Shown here: piece by piece, positions 41,748 through 52,380 of the stretch
Numbering within the stretch: position 1 is the first letter of the stretch
Layout of the letters: the number at the start of each line of letters is the position of its first letter
NCBI RefSeq assembly: GCF_001713455.1
Contig: NZ_CP016464.1
Coordinates: 309,501 to 373,500 of the forward strand
Source of the DNA: Bosea sp. RAC05
GTDB taxonomy: Bacteria; Pseudomonadota; Alphaproteobacteria; Rhizobiales; Beijerinckiaceae
Length of the DNA stretch: 64,000 nucleotides
Reading direction: 5' to 3'
The notes under the pieces: generated by a model
Databases searched by the model: none
What the model saw: the letters and a program-made list of their open reading frames with translations, nothing else
Told to the model about the DNA's origin: nothing
Translations under genes and position numbers: made by a program

Positions 41748-42836
41748 ATGAGTTCTGTCAGTTCGCTGTTGCGCGATCTCGAGACCACGATGGTGCGCGG
41801 CTCGGCCGACGAGCGCACCCAGATTCTGTCGCGCCTGACCGATCTCTTCCTCAGCACCGCCGCGGTGATGGACGAGGACCAGGTCGGCATCTTCGACGTC
41901 GTGATCGGCCGGCTGTCGCGGGCGATCGAGCTCAGGGCGCGCATCGAGCTCTCCGAGCGGCTCGCCCCGGTTCCCAACGCGCCGGCCGGCGTGGTCCGCC
42001 AGCTCGCGCTGGACGAGATCGCGGTGGCGCGCCCGGTCCTGGTCGCCTCGCCCCGCCTCACCGACCAGGATCTCGTCGCCATTTCCGCGGCCAAGGGGCG
42101 CGATCACATGCTCGCCATCACCGAGCGCGCGGATATCGCCGAGCCGGTGACCGATTTCCTGATCCTGCGCGGCGGGCGGCTGGTGACCCATGCCATCGCC
42201 GCCAATCACAAGGCGCGCTTCTCGCATCACGGCATGGGCGTGCTCGTCATGCGCGCCAACCAGGACGATGCGCTGCAGACGGCGCTCGGGGACCGCAGCG
42301 ACCTTCCGGCCGAACTCGCCGCCCAGTTGATGGCTGCGGCGAAGAACTCGGCCCGGCGCCGCCTCTTCGCCGACCTCGATCCGGACATGGCCGCTGCCAT
42401 CGGGGACGCGGTCGAGCGTGGCGCGCGCGCCGTCGCCGCAGACGCGGAGATCCATGGCAACCTCGAAACGGTCAACGAGGCGCTGACGGAGATCAACCGT
42501 CTCCACGAGGCGAAGCAGCTCGACGAGGCCGCGATCATCCGCTTCGCCGCGGCCGGGGCTGCCGAACATGCGATCTGCGCCGTCGCGGTGCTGTCGGAGC
42601 TGAGCCTGCCCGCGGCCGAACAGGCCGTTCTCGGGCCGGATCGCGACGCGGTTTTGCTCGTCGCCCGCGGCCTCGGCTGGTCGTGGGATACGGTTGCGGC
42701 GCTCATCTCGCTGCGCAAGGATTTCGGCAAGTCGGATGCCGCGGTGCAGCGGGCCCGGCAGCATTTCCGCACCATCCCCAAGGAGACCGCGCAGCGCGTG
42801 CTCGGCTTCCTCAGGATGCGCGACGCACAGCCGTAA
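41748..42836 (+). CDS. DUF2336 family protein
   Basis: A 362-residue largely helical cytoplasmic protein of the alphaproteobacterial DUF2336 family, whose function is unknown. The pattern of repeated helices (RTQILSRLTDLFL, AVMDEDQVGIFDVVIGRL, DLVAISAAKGRDHMLAIT, TDFLILRGGRLVTHAIA) recalls HEAT-like scaffolds. No catalytic motif or membrane segment is seen. It is the only plus-strand gene in a 30-kb leftward stretch, and its 3' end overlaps trmB by 26 bp in opposite orientation. Confidence 0.82.
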   Translation: MSSVSSLLRDLETTMVRGSADERTQILSRLTDLFLSTAAVMDEDQVGIFDVVIGRLSRAIELRARIELSERLAPVPNAPAGVVRQLALDEIAVARPVLVASPRLTDQDLVAISAAKGRDHMLAITERADIAEPVTDFLILRGGRLVTHAIAANHKARFSHHGMGVLVMRANQDDALQTALGDRSDLPAELAAQLMAAAKNSARRRLFADLDPDMAAAIGDAVERGARAVAADAEIHGNLETVNEALTEINRLHEAKQLDEAAIIRFAAAGAAEHAICAVAVLSELSLPAAEQAVLGPDRDAVLLVARGLGWSWDTVAALISLRKDFGKSDAAVQRARQHFRTIPKETAQRVLGFLRMRDAQP

Positions 42837-43503
42837 GATAGCTCGGCACCCGGCCCGCCGCCACGGCCTTGGCCTCGTAGCGGGTCCGGATCCAGCCCGG
42901 ATAAGGCTGGCGCCAGTCATCGGCCCGGGCGTCGGTCCAGTCGAAATCCGGCGAACGTGCCAGCCGTACCAGCGTCCAGCCGACATAGTCGTCGATGTCG
43001 CTGGCGAAGCGGAAGCGCCCGCCCGGACGCAGGGTTCGCGCGAACAGCCCCAACGTGCGGTCCGACACGAAGCGGCGCTTGCGCTGGCGCCGCTTCGGCC
43101 ACGGGTCGGGATAGAGCAGGTCGATCGCATCGAGAGAGCCGGCCGGCAGGCGCGGCAGCATCAGCGCCGCGTCGCCGTCCCAGATGCGGATGTTGGTCAG
43201 CCCCTCGCGTTCGATCACCGCGAGAAACTTCGCCATGCCGTTGATGAAGGGCTCGACGCCGATGAAGCCGATCTGCGGGCTCTCCCGCATGCGGTGGAGC
43301 AGATGTTCGCCGCCGCCGAACCCGATTTCCAGCCGCACCATCTCGACGGGCCGCGGGAACAGCGCGTGCAGATCGGCGATCTCGCCCTCGGGCAGGCGCA
43401 GCCGGGGCAGCACCGTCTCCATCAGGCTGTTCTGGCCCTCGCGGAGCGCCTTGCCCTTGCGCCGTCCGAAGAAGGAGCGGTCGGGATCGTGGTCATGGGT
43501 CAT
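42811..43503 (-). CDS. trmB: tRNA (guanine-46-N7) methyltransferase
   Basis: A 230-residue SAM enzyme. Motif I is IGFGGGEHLLH, preceded by the VRLEIGF strand; YPDPWPKRRQRKRR is the catalytic and tRNA-binding signature. It makes m7G46 in the variable loop. The ATG at 43503 (MTHDHDPDRSFFGRRKG) is preferred over an upstream alternative. It is separated from metK by a strong terminator and converges with DUF2336, the 3' ends overlapping. Confidence 0.94.
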   Translation of the reverse strand: MTHDHDPDRSFFGRRKGKALREGQNSLMETVLPRLRLPEGEIADLHALFPRPVEMVRLEIGFGGGEHLLHRMRESPQIGFIGVEPFINGMAKFLAVIEREGLTNIRIWDGDAALMLPRLPAGSLDAIDLLYPDPWPKRRQRKRRFVSDRTLGLFARTLRPGGRFRFASDIDDYVGWTLVRLARSPDFDWTDARADDWRQPYPGWIRTRYEAKAVAAGRVPSYLTAVRRAS

Positions 43504-43585
43504 CGGGCGGTCTTCTGGCTTGATGGAAGGTCGATCGAACGGCGGTTTCGACGGGCGACGAGGCGACGTCGGAGGGGTCCCTAGC

Positions 43586-43619
43586 AAACAAAAAGGGCCG
43601 GAGCGATCCGCTCCGGCCC
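43586..43619 (-). terminator. Intrinsic terminator of metK
   Basis: A perfect 11-bp stem, GGGCCGGAGCG / CGCTCCGGCCC with loop ATC (43595-43619), is followed on the minus strand by TTTTTGTTTG. It lies 26 bp after the metK stop. Confidence 0.9.
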
Positions 43620-43644
43620 GATCGGTTGGTCAAAGGCGCGCGGC

Positions 43645-44853
<1,209 letters not shown>

Positions 44854-45015
44854 GGTCGGGCAGCCCTTGGTCAGCGGTGGACGGAGACCGGCACGAAGAC
44901 GGGGCCGATCGACGGAAAACGGCATCCTCTTTGCAGCGGATGCGTTCGCCGTCAAGCACAGCAATCCGTTTATCGGGAGACTCGTTCGGCAGGCAGAACG
45001 CGCGCGGGCCGAAAA

Positions 45016-45429
45016 TCAGCCGTTTGCGCCGTCTTCCTCCGCGAGTGTTTCGACGAGGTCGATGATCCGGCGCCGCACCTTGGCGTTCTTGATGCGCACG
45101 AAGGCTTTGGTCAGCTGCACGCCTTCGCTGCTGGACATGAAGTCAGAGACATAGGCGTTGGCGGCGGAATCGGAAAAGCCCCCGGTCGGCATGTCGCCCG
45201 TGGGCGCGCCCTCGAAGAAGAAGGAGACGGGCACGTCGAGCATCTTGGCGATCTGCTGCAGCCGGCTCGCGCTGATGCGGTTCGAGCCCTTCTCGTACTT
45301 CTGGACCTGCTGGAAGGTCAGCCCCAAGGCGTCGCCGAGCTTCTCCTGGCTCACGCCGGCCAGCATCCGCTGCATGCGAACGCGGCTGCCGACATGACGG
45401 TCGATCGGGTTCGGGACTTTCTTCAACAT
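45016..45429 (-). CDS. XRE-family transcriptional regulator
   Basis: A 137-residue regulator with an N-terminal helix-turn-helix: VRMQRMLAGVSQEKLGDALGLTFQQVQKYEKGSNRIS (about 17-53). The FQQVQKYEKG recognition helix marks a large Rhizobiales subfamily. The C-terminal part (YVSDFMSSSEGVQLTKAFVRI) is helical. It lies between lnt and metK, a conserved position; it may regulate metK or itself, which is inference. Single gene with 121-bp and 162-bp flanks. Confidence 0.92.
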   Translation of the reverse strand: MLKKVPNPIDRHVGSRVRMQRMLAGVSQEKLGDALGLTFQQVQKYEKGSNRISASRLQQIAKMLDVPVSFFFEGAPTGDMPTGGFSDSAANAYVSDFMSSSEGVQLTKAFVRIKNAKVRRRIIDLVETLAEEDGANG

Positions 45430-45550
45430 GATGGTGGCCTTGGCTAGGGCGCCGGCTGCGATGCATGATCTCGCGGACCGGCACAGTCAATTGGTTCGAG
45501 GCGGCGGAGGCCAGGACCTTATCGTGTTGGTTTAGAAGTTCCAAATGGGA

Positions 45551-47146
45551 TTAGTGACGGCGAAGTCCGCGGGACAGAAGCAAGAATCCCACGAGCATTG
45601 CGGCATAGATGAGGTCGCCGAACCGGCTGTAGGGCGTGACGGGCCCCGCCCGCGGCAGGCCCGTGTCCAGAACGCCTTCGCGGCCCAGCGGCAGGCTGCC
45701 GAGAACCCGGCCATAGCCGTCCGTAACGGCGGAGATGCCGGTGTTGGCGACCCGCACCAGCGGCAACCCTTCCTCGATCGCCCTGAGCCGGGCCTGGGCG
45801 AAATGCTGGTAGGGGCCGCTCGTCTGGCCGAACCACCCGTCATTGGTCAGGTTGAGCATGAAGCCGGCCCGCGGACCCTGCGGCGCGACCTCGGCCGGGA
45901 ACACGACCTCGTAGCAGATCAGCGGCGCGGCCGGCGGCAGCCCGCGGATCGCCAGCGGCAGCCGCCGCGTGCCTGCCGCGAAGCCGCCGGGCACCGAGAC
46001 GAATTCCGACAGGCCGACGCTTCGGATCAGCCGTTCCAGCACCGGCGGCAGATATTCGCCGAAGGGGACGAGGTGCACCTTGTCGTAGCTCGAGACGATC
46101 GCGCCCTCGTCGTCGACGACCTGGATCGCGTTGAAGATCGGCGGGCGGCTCTCGCCGGGCAGCAGTTCGCCGGCGCGGGCGGCCCCGGTGATCAGCGTCG
46201 TGTTCGGCGGCAGCAGTGCCGCGATGCGCGACAGCGCCTGCGGCGTGCGCCCGAGCAGGAAGGGAAAGGCCGATTCCGGCCAGATCAGATGCGTCACCGC
46301 CTGGACGCCCGGCGTGGCGGGGCTGGTCGCCCGGTCACTGAGCGCGAGATACTGGTTGAGGATCGCCTCGCCGTTGCGGGCGTTGAACTTGGCGTCCTGG
46401 GGCAGGTTCGGCTGCATCAGGCGCAGCTTGACGCCGGCGACGAGCGGTGCGGGCCCGGCCGGCACGCGCCACAGGCCGAAGCCGACCAGCCCCGCTACCA
46501 CGAGAAGCGCGATGACGGGCGCCCGCCACCGCGCCCAGGGACGCTCGGCGGTGCCCAGCGTCGCAGGCGCGGCCCCGATCGCGACGGACACAAGCGTCAA
46601 CCCGTAGAGGCCGACCACCGAGGCGATCTGGGCGACCTGCGGCTGCCCGGCCAGCATCATGCCGTAGACGTTCCAGGGAAAGCCGGTCAGCACATGCCCG
46701 CGCAGCCATTCGCTGAGCGACAGCATGATGGCCAGCATCAGGATCCGGCCGGTGCCGCTGGGCCAGAGCAGGCGCGCGCAGCCGAAGGCGAGCGCCGGGA
46801 AGACGGCGAGCAGCGCCGGCAGCGCCACCACGCCGAGCGGCATCGCCCAGGCGAACTTGTCGGCTTCGACGAGAAAGGCGGCGCCCAGCCACCACAGCCC
46901 GGCCAGGAAGAAGCCGAAGCCCCACCACCACCCCGCCGCCGCCGCGGCGCGGAACCGCGAGGCCGCGCTTTTGCCCACGGCGCCGTCGATCAGCCAGACC
47001 GCGACGGTCATTGGCACGACGATCAGGGGCCAGAGGTCGAGCGGAGGCAGCGCGAGCGCGCCGGTCGCCCCGGCGGCGAGCGCGATCACGCGCCGGCGCC
47101 ATCCCCAGGCGAGAATGACGCCATCGGCCAGGCTGGCAAAGCCCAT
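45551..47146 (-). CDS. lnt: Apolipoprotein N-acyltransferase
   Basis: A 531-residue inner-membrane enzyme. About seven hydrophobic segments in the first 220 residues precede a nitrilase-like periplasmic domain. The catalytic triad is visible: Glu in LIWPESAFPF, Lys in YDKVHLVPFGEYLP, Cys in PLICYEVVFP. It adds the third acyl chain to lipoproteins such as LptE. Last gene of phoH-ybeY-corC-lnt; it begins on the last base of the corC stop. Confidence 0.95.
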   Translation of the reverse strand: MGFASLADGVILAWGWRRRVIALAAGATGALALPPLDLWPLIVVPMTVAVWLIDGAVGKSAASRFRAAAAAGWWWGFGFFLAGLWWLGAAFLVEADKFAWAMPLGVVALPALLAVFPALAFGCARLLWPSGTGRILMLAIMLSLSEWLRGHVLTGFPWNVYGMMLAGQPQVAQIASVVGLYGLTLVSVAIGAAPATLGTAERPWARWRAPVIALLVVAGLVGFGLWRVPAGPAPLVAGVKLRLMQPNLPQDAKFNARNGEAILNQYLALSDRATSPATPGVQAVTHLIWPESAFPFLLGRTPQALSRIAALLPPNTTLITGAARAGELLPGESRPPIFNAIQVVDDEGAIVSSYDKVHLVPFGEYLPPVLERLIRSVGLSEFVSVPGGFAAGTRRLPLAIRGLPPAAPLICYEVVFPAEVAPQGPRAGFMLNLTNDGWFGQTSGPYQHFAQARLRAIEEGLPLVRVANTGISAVTDGYGRVLGSLPLGREGVLDTGLPRAGPVTPYSRFGDLIYAAMLVGFLLLSRGLRRH

Positions 47147-48129
47147 CAGCCCGTTTCCGCTGGTCTGTCGCCGTCCTCGTCGGCCGGGCTCCGCTGGACG
47201 ATGCTCAGCCGCTTGACCCGGCGCTGATCGGCCTCGAGGATCTCGAAGCTGAGCCCGCCCGGACCCGCGACGATCTCGCCCTTGGCCGGAACATGCCCGG
47301 CCAGCGTGACGATCAGCCCGCCCAGCGTATCGACGTCTTCCGCCACCGGGTCATCCGACAGATCGATCCCGGTCGCCTGTTTCAGCTCGTCGAGGGTCGC
47401 GCGGGCATCGGCGGTGAAGCGGCCTTCGCCATCGGGCGCGATCGTCGGCGCCTCCTCCAGATCATGCTCGTCCTCGATGTCGCCGACGACGATCTCGATC
47501 AGATCCTCGATGGTGACGAGCCCGTCCGTGCCGCCATATTCGTCGATCACCAGGGCGATATGCGTCCGCGTCGCCTGCATGCGGACGAGGAGATCGACCG
47601 CCGGCATGGACGGCGGCACGTAGAGCACGGGCCGCATGATCTTCGTGTCGGCCAGCGTCCGCGTCAGATCGACCGCCGCGAGATCGTGGAAGGCGGGCTC
47701 CGACAGGCCCGCTGTCGGCTCGGCCTTAGCCTGGCCGGCGATGAATTCGAGGAAGTCGCGGATATGGACCATGCCGCGGGGGTCGTCGAGGGAATCGTCG
47801 AAGACCGGCAGGCGGGAATGGCCCGCCGTGCGAAACCGGGCCAGCACCTCGTCCAGCGTGGCGTCCGCCGGCACCGCGATGATGTCGGCGCGGGGGATCA
47901 TCACGTCGCCCACGCGCCGCTCCCGCAGGCTCAGCACGTTCGAGAGCATGGCGCGCTCCTGCGCGCTGAGATCGGCGAGCTGGCCGCTGCCCTGGGCCAG
48001 GGCGTCGGTGATTTCCTCGCGGATCGTCCCGCCGCCACGCAGGCCGAGCCTGTCAAGGAAATGGCTGAGCCAATGGGAGAGGCCGCGTCCGGCGGCTTCG
48101 GGCTGGGTCTGTCGACTGTCGTCGCTCAT
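47146..48129 (-). CDS. corC: CorC/HlyC-type CBS-pair protein
   Basis: A 327-residue cytoplasmic protein without the DUF21 membrane domain. Two CBS domains ([20 protein letters not shown]...; [18 protein letters not shown]...) are followed by the CorC_HlyC domain ([19 protein letters not shown]). [26 protein letters not shown]-type sequence is present as [19 protein letters not shown]. Linked to magnesium/cobalt efflux in enterobacteria, but the role in this operon is not established. Overlaps ybeY by 4 bp. Confidence 0.92.
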   Translation of the reverse strand: [327 protein letters not shown]

Positions 48130-48737
48130 GATCGGTGGGGTCGGTCCGGGGTTGAAACGGGCGCGGGCGAGGCTGCGGCCTCGGGGACGCCGATGAGGTC
48201 GCCGTCGGCATAGGGGTCTGCGATGCCGAGCCGGGCCAGGGCCGCCACTTCGAGCGCCTCCATGCGCTGCGCCTCGGCGTCGGTCTCGTGATCCTCGCCG
48301 AGCAGATGCAGCAGGCCGTGGATCACCAGATGGCTGAAATGGTCGGCGAGGGCCTTGCCCTCGGCCTCGGCTTCGGACGCGACGGTCTCGAAGGCGATGA
48401 CGATGTCGCCCAGGACGGGGCTGGCCGCGATCCTGTCCGCCGGCGCGGCCGGAAAGGAGAGCACGTTGGTCGCCTTGTCGAAGCCGCGCCAGTCCCGGTT
48501 GACGATGCGGATGCGGCGATCATCGGTCAGCAGCAGGCTGAGTTCGGCGCCCGCCGCAGGCTGGACGGGCGCGACCGCCAGCGCGGCCTCGATAGCCTGC
48601 GACGCGCGCGCGCGCAGCGCGGCGAGGTCTCCGAGCGCGCGCCATTGCCGCGATTGTGCCCTCAGGGCGATCACCGGGCTGGCGGGCGATGTCGCGGGTC
48701 GCGGCGCCGAACGCCGCCCGCGAGGTCGGTCGTTCAT
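48126..48737 (-). CDS. ybeY: Endoribonuclease YbeY (16S rRNA maturation)
   Basis: A 203-residue metallo-endoribonuclease. The zinc signature is His140-x3-His144-x5-His150 in HGLLHLLGEDH; the VLSFP strand is also conserved. It has an unusually long N-terminal arginine-rich extension (about 30 residues) that could be a start-site artefact. It processes the 3' end of 16S rRNA. Overlaps phoH and corC by 4 bp each, so the operon is translationally coupled. Confidence 0.94.
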   Translation of the reverse strand: MNDRPRGRRSAPRPATSPASPVIALRAQSRQWRALGDLAALRARASQAIEAALAVAPVQPAAGAELSLLLTDDRRIRIVNRDWRGFDKATNVLSFPAAPADRIAASPVLGDIVIAFETVASEAEAEGKALADHFSHLVIHGLLHLLGEDHETDAEAQRMEALEVAALARLGIADPYADGDLIGVPEAAASPAPVSTPDRPHRS

Positions 48738-49894
48738 CGCGGGCGCTCCCGCGAGAGCGTGCGCTTCAGGCCCTCGGTATCGCTCTCGATCGGCGCCTCG
48801 GGCAGGGGCGCGCGCATCCGTTCCTCGCGTTCCTCGCGCTCGCGCCGGGCCGCGCTCTCATAGGCCATGACGATGCGGCGCACGAGGTCGTGGCGGACGA
48901 CGTCGCCCTCCTCGAACTTCGCATAGCCGACGCCCTCGACGCCCGAGAGCAGCTTCACCGCCTCGATCAGGCCGGAGCGCTGGCCCGGCGGCAGGTCGAT
49001 CTGCGTCGGGTCGCCGGTGATGATCATCCGCGAGCCCTCGCCGAGACGGGTCAGGAACATCTTCATCTGTACCGAGGTCGCATTCTGCGCCTCGTCGAGC
49101 AGCACGACCGCATTGGTCAGCGTCCGCCCACGCATGAAGGCGAGCGGCGCGATCTCGATCATGCCGGTCTGCAGGGCGCGCTCGACATGGCGCGCCTCCA
49201 TGAAGTCGTTCAGCGCGTCGTAGATCGGCCGCAGATAGGGGTCGACCTTCTCGCGCATGTCGCCGGGCAGGAAGCCGAGCCGCTCGCCGGCCTCCACCGC
49301 CGGCCGCGACAGCACCATCCGCTCGACCACGCCCTGCTCGATCAGCGAGACCGCATGGCCGACGGCGAGCCAGGTCTTGCCGGTGCCGGCCGGGCCTTCC
49401 GCGAGGACGAGCTCGTTGCGCTTGAGCTGGCGCAGATAGGCGTCCTGCGCCGCGTTGCGCGCCCGGACGGGGCCGCGCTTGCGCGTCACGATGGCGTCGA
49501 AGGACGCCTTGCCGGTGTCGGCCGCCGGAAACAGCGAGCGCTGGACGTTGCTCTCCTCGATGGCGCCGTCGACCTCGCCCAGCGTCACCGAAGCCCCTGC
49601 TTTCGCCCGCGTATAGAGTGTCTTCAGCACGCGCCCGGCCTGCTCGGCCGTCTCGCGCGGACCCTTGATCGTCGCATGGTTGCCATTGGGGCTGATGACG
49701 ACGCCGAGACGGCGCTCGAGATGCGCCAGGTTCTGGTCGTAATGTCCGAACACGAGGCTCGCCAGCCGGTTGTCGTCGAAGGACAGCAGCACCTCGGTCG
49801 TCGGCAGACCGTCCCGCGTCAGACTGTCCATGCGCGTCGGCGCCAGCTCGCGCCGCGGGCCCCGTTCCGGTCTCGTCGAGTCAGCCTGTGCCAA
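48734..49894 (-). CDS. phoH: PhoH-family ATPase (YbeZ-like)
   Basis: A 386-residue ATP-binding protein. Walker A is GPAGTGKT at 167-174 and Walker B is VLLDEAQNAT; an N-terminal KH-like region (residues 30-95) precedes it. PhoH-like proteins are predicted RNA helicases or nucleases and partner YbeY. The TTG at 49894 has AGGGAG 10 bases upstream; an ATG at 49831 is possible but lacks a good ribosome-binding site. First gene of phoH-ybeY-corC-lnt. Confidence 0.93.
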   Translation of the reverse strand: MAQADSTRPERGPRRELAPTRMDSLTRDGLPTTEVLLSFDDNRLASLVFGHYDQNLAHLERRLGVVISPNGNHATIKGPRETAEQAGRVLKTLYTRAKAGASVTLGEVDGAIEESNVQRSLFPAADTGKASFDAIVTRKRGPVRARNAAQDAYLRQLKRNELVLAEGPAGTGKTWLAVGHAVSLIEQGVVERMVLSRPAVEAGERLGFLPGDMREKVDPYLRPIYDALNDFMEARHVERALQTGMIEIAPLAFMRGRTLTNAVVLLDEAQNATSVQMKMFLTRLGEGSRMIITGDPTQIDLPPGQRSGLIEAVKLLSGVEGVGYAKFEEGDVVRHDLVRRIVMAYESAARREREEREERMRAPLPEAPIESDTEGLKRTLSRERPR

Positions 49895-50053
49895 AAGCGT
49901 CGTCTCCCTGGCGCCTGTTCCGGCCGGACAGGAGCGTGAGGCCGGGTCGTTGAGCAGATGAATCGCCCCTATCAGCCGACGCGACGTTGGCAGTCTGATG
50001 ACAGGGGATCGCCATGACGGCCGTCGATGCGGGACAGGGGGGCGGAAGGGCCG

Positions 50054-51439
50054 TCACGCGGCCATGTCCTTCGACGGGCGCGGCAGCCCGGGCGACGCCG
50101 GCTCCCCGGCCTTGCGGCCGAAGAGCGAGTTGGAGCCCGCCCGCTCGATCACCACCTGCACCCGGTCGCCGATCTGATTCGTCTCCGTCTCGATCTGGAC
50201 AGCCTGAAGGTAGGGCGACTTTCCCGCAAGCTGGCCGGGGTGACGTCCCGCCCGCTCCAGCAGGATTTCGACCGTGCGGCCCACCATCGCGTGGTTGAAG
50301 GCCTGGCGGTGATGTTCGATCCGCGCCTGCAGCCGGTACAGCCGCTCGTCCATCAGCGCGGTTGGTACCTGCTCGCCGAGATCGGCGGCCGGCGTGCCCG
50401 GGCGGGGCGAGTATTTGAAGGAATAGCTCGACGCGAAGCCGATCTCGTCGACCAGCGCGATCGTCGCCTCGAAATCGGCGTCCGTTTCCCCCGGGAAGCC
50501 GACGATGAAGTCGGAGGAGAGGGCGATGTCGGGCCGCGCCTCGCGGATCCGGGCGACCAGCCGCCGGTAGTCGTCGGCCGTATGCTTGCGGTTCATCGCC
50601 GCCAGGATGCGGTCGGAGCCGGCCTGCACCGGCAGATGCAGGAACGGCATCACCTGCGGCAGGTCCCGGTGCGCGGCGATGAGATCGTCGTCCATGTCGC
50701 GGGGATGGCTCGTCGTGTAGCGGATCCGGGCGATTCCCGGCACCTCCGCGACGCGATGCATCAGTCGCGCCAGTCCCCAGATCTGCCCGTCGGAACCCTC
50801 GCCGTGATAGGCATTGACGTTCTGGCCGATCAGCGTGACGTCCTGCACGCCCGAGGCCGCCAGCCGCTCGATCTCGGCCATGACCTGCGCGACCGGCCGC
50901 GAGAATTCCGCGCCGCGGGTATAGGGCACGACGCAGAAGGCGCAGAACTTGTCGCAGCCTTCCTGCACCGTGACGAAGGCCGAGATGCCGCGCCGGCGGA
51001 TCGCCTGGGGCCGCGGAGCCGGCAGATGGCCGAACTTGTCGTCGATCGGCAGGTCGGTGTCGACGACGCGCTTCGCGCGCGCCTGCTCGAGCAGTTCGGG
51101 CAGGCGGTGATAGGCCTGCGGGCCGACGACGAGATCCACCGCGGGCTGGCGCCGCTGGATCTCGGCCCCCTCGGCCTGGGCGACGCAGCCCGCCACGACG
51201 ATGCGCGTCTCCTGGCCCTCCGCGGTCTGGGCATTCTTCAGATCGCGCAGCTTGCCGAGCTCGGTATAGACCTTCTGCACCGCCCGGTCGCGGATATGGC
51301 AGGTGTTCAGCAGGATCAGGTCCGCGCCTTCCGGCGTCGCCGTTTCCTCGAAGCCCTGTTCGCCCAGGATGTCGGCCATGCGCTGGCCGTCATAGACGTT
51401 CATCTGGCAGCCGAAGGACTTGATGTGGACTTTCTTCAT
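50054..51439 (-). CDS. miaB: tRNA-2-methylthio-N6-dimethylallyladenosine synthase MiaB
   Basis: A 461-residue radical-SAM methylthiotransferase. The auxiliary cluster Cys are Cys11, Cys47 and Cys85 (FGCQMN, NTCHIR, AGCVAQ); the SAM cluster motif is Cys162-x3-Cys166-x2-Cys169 (CDKFCAFC). A TRAM domain ends it ([13 protein letters not shown]... [11 protein letters not shown]). It converts i6A37 to ms2i6A37 in tRNAs. The ATG at 51439 is chosen; a start seven codons upstream lacks homology. Confidence 0.95.
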   Translation of the reverse strand: MKKVHIKSFGCQMNVYDGQRMADILGEQGFEETATPEGADLILLNTCHIRDRAVQKVYTELGKLRDLKNAQTAEGQETRIVVAGCVAQAEGAEIQRRQPAVDLVVGPQAYHRLPELLEQARAKRVVDTDLPIDDKFGHLPAPRPQAIRRRGISAFVTVQEGCDKFCAFCVVPYTRGAEFSRPVAQVMAEIERLAASGVQDVTLIGQNVNAYHGEGSDGQIWGLARLMHRVAEVPGIARIRYTTSHPRDMDDDLIAAHRDLPQVMPFLHLPVQAGSDRILAAMNRKHTADDYRRLVARIREARPDIALSSDFIVGFPGETDADFEATIALVDEIGFASSYSFKYSPRPGTPAADLGEQVPTALMDERLYRLQARIEHHRQAFNHAMVGRTVEILLERAGRHPGQLAGKSPYLQAVQIETETNQIGDRVQVVIERAGSNSLFGRKAGEPASPGLPRPSKDMAA

Positions 51440-51551
51440 CGCGCCGGGTCTGGTCTCCAAACCGTTTCCTTACTCCGGATCGGGCCGCGAGGAAACGGCC
51501 TCCCGCCCGATCCTTGCCGTCGGTTGCGGCGCTGGCCCGGCAGGGGGCCGC

Positions 51552-52364
51552 TCACGCCACGGGCCGGCCGCTGACGGTCTCCTGCCGCGCCTTGCGGATC
51601 GTAGCCTCCGCGCGCCGCGTCGCCTCCTTGCGGGAGGTCGCGCGGCCCATGGCGATCGGCTCGCCCCAGGCGAGCTCGACATCGATTGCGCCGGCGCGCA
51701 GCACCGTCTTCAGATGCGGCGCGAGCTCGGTGTCGCCATACCAGGCGAGCGTCGCGCGCTCGACCCGCCCGCCCGCCATGCCGTGGAAGCCCGTATAGCT
51801 GATCGTCAGCGGGTAGACGGCGATGTCCGCCACGGATTCGGCGTCGCCCTTGCCGAGCGCCTCATGCGCCGCCCCCAGCAGGGAGGAGCGCATCGGCAGG
51901 ATGCGCGTTCCGTCGCCCGTCGTTCCTTCGGCGAAGAGCACGACGGCTTCCCCGGCCGTGAGCCGTTCGCCCATCTGCGCGGCGACGTCGGCCGTGGCCG
52001 CCCGTCGCGAGCGGTCGATGAAGACGGTGCGCTGCAGCTTCGCCAGGAAGCCGATCACCGGCCAGCCCGCGACCTCGCTCTTGGCGACGAAGCAGACCGG
52101 GCGCTCGGCCCCGAGCACGGCGATGTCGAGCCAGGAGACGTGGTTGGCGACGATCAGCCCGCTGCTGCCGGCCGGTGGAGGCGTTCCCCGCACATGCCGC
52201 CGCACCCCGAGGCAGCGGCAGGTCAGCCGGTGGAACAGCCGCGGGATCGCGGCCCCGCGCGACGGGGCGACGCGCATCACCAGCATCTGCACCGGCATCA
52301 GGGCGACCATGCCCATGGCCAGGGCGGTCAGACGCAGGATCGCGCCGGGAGCGAGCCCCTTCAT
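51552..52364 (-). CDS. plsC: 1-acyl-sn-glycerol-3-phosphate acyltransferase
   Basis: A 270-residue membrane-associated acyltransferase. The HX4D motif is His75...Asp80 in NHVSWLD, followed by the VFIDR and FAEGTTGDG blocks. An N-terminal hydrophobic segment (TALAMGMVALMPVQML) anchors it. It makes phosphatidic acid, the phospholipid precursor; ornithine-lipid OlsA-type acyltransferases are the main alternative. The ATG at 52364 is 16 bp after rimI; the frame is open further upstream but inside rimI. Confidence 0.89.
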   Translation of the reverse strand: MKGLAPGAILRLTALAMGMVALMPVQMLVMRVAPSRGAAIPRLFHRLTCRCLGVRRHVRGTPPPAGSSGLIVANHVSWLDIAVLGAERPVCFVAKSEVAGWPVIGFLAKLQRTVFIDRSRRAATADVAAQMGERLTAGEAVVLFAEGTTGDGTRILPMRSSLLGAAHEALGKGDAESVADIAVYPLTISYTGFHGMAGGRVERATLAWYGDTELAPHLKTVLRAGAIDVELAWGEPIAMGRATSRKEATRRAEATIRKARQETVSGRPVA

Positions 52365-52380
52365 GCCAGGACCGTTCCGC

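Noticed and set aside
44854..45015. SAM riboswitch in the metK leader
   Set aside because: No SAM-I, SAM-II or SAH-type conserved core could be recognised by eye; only a normal leader is supported.
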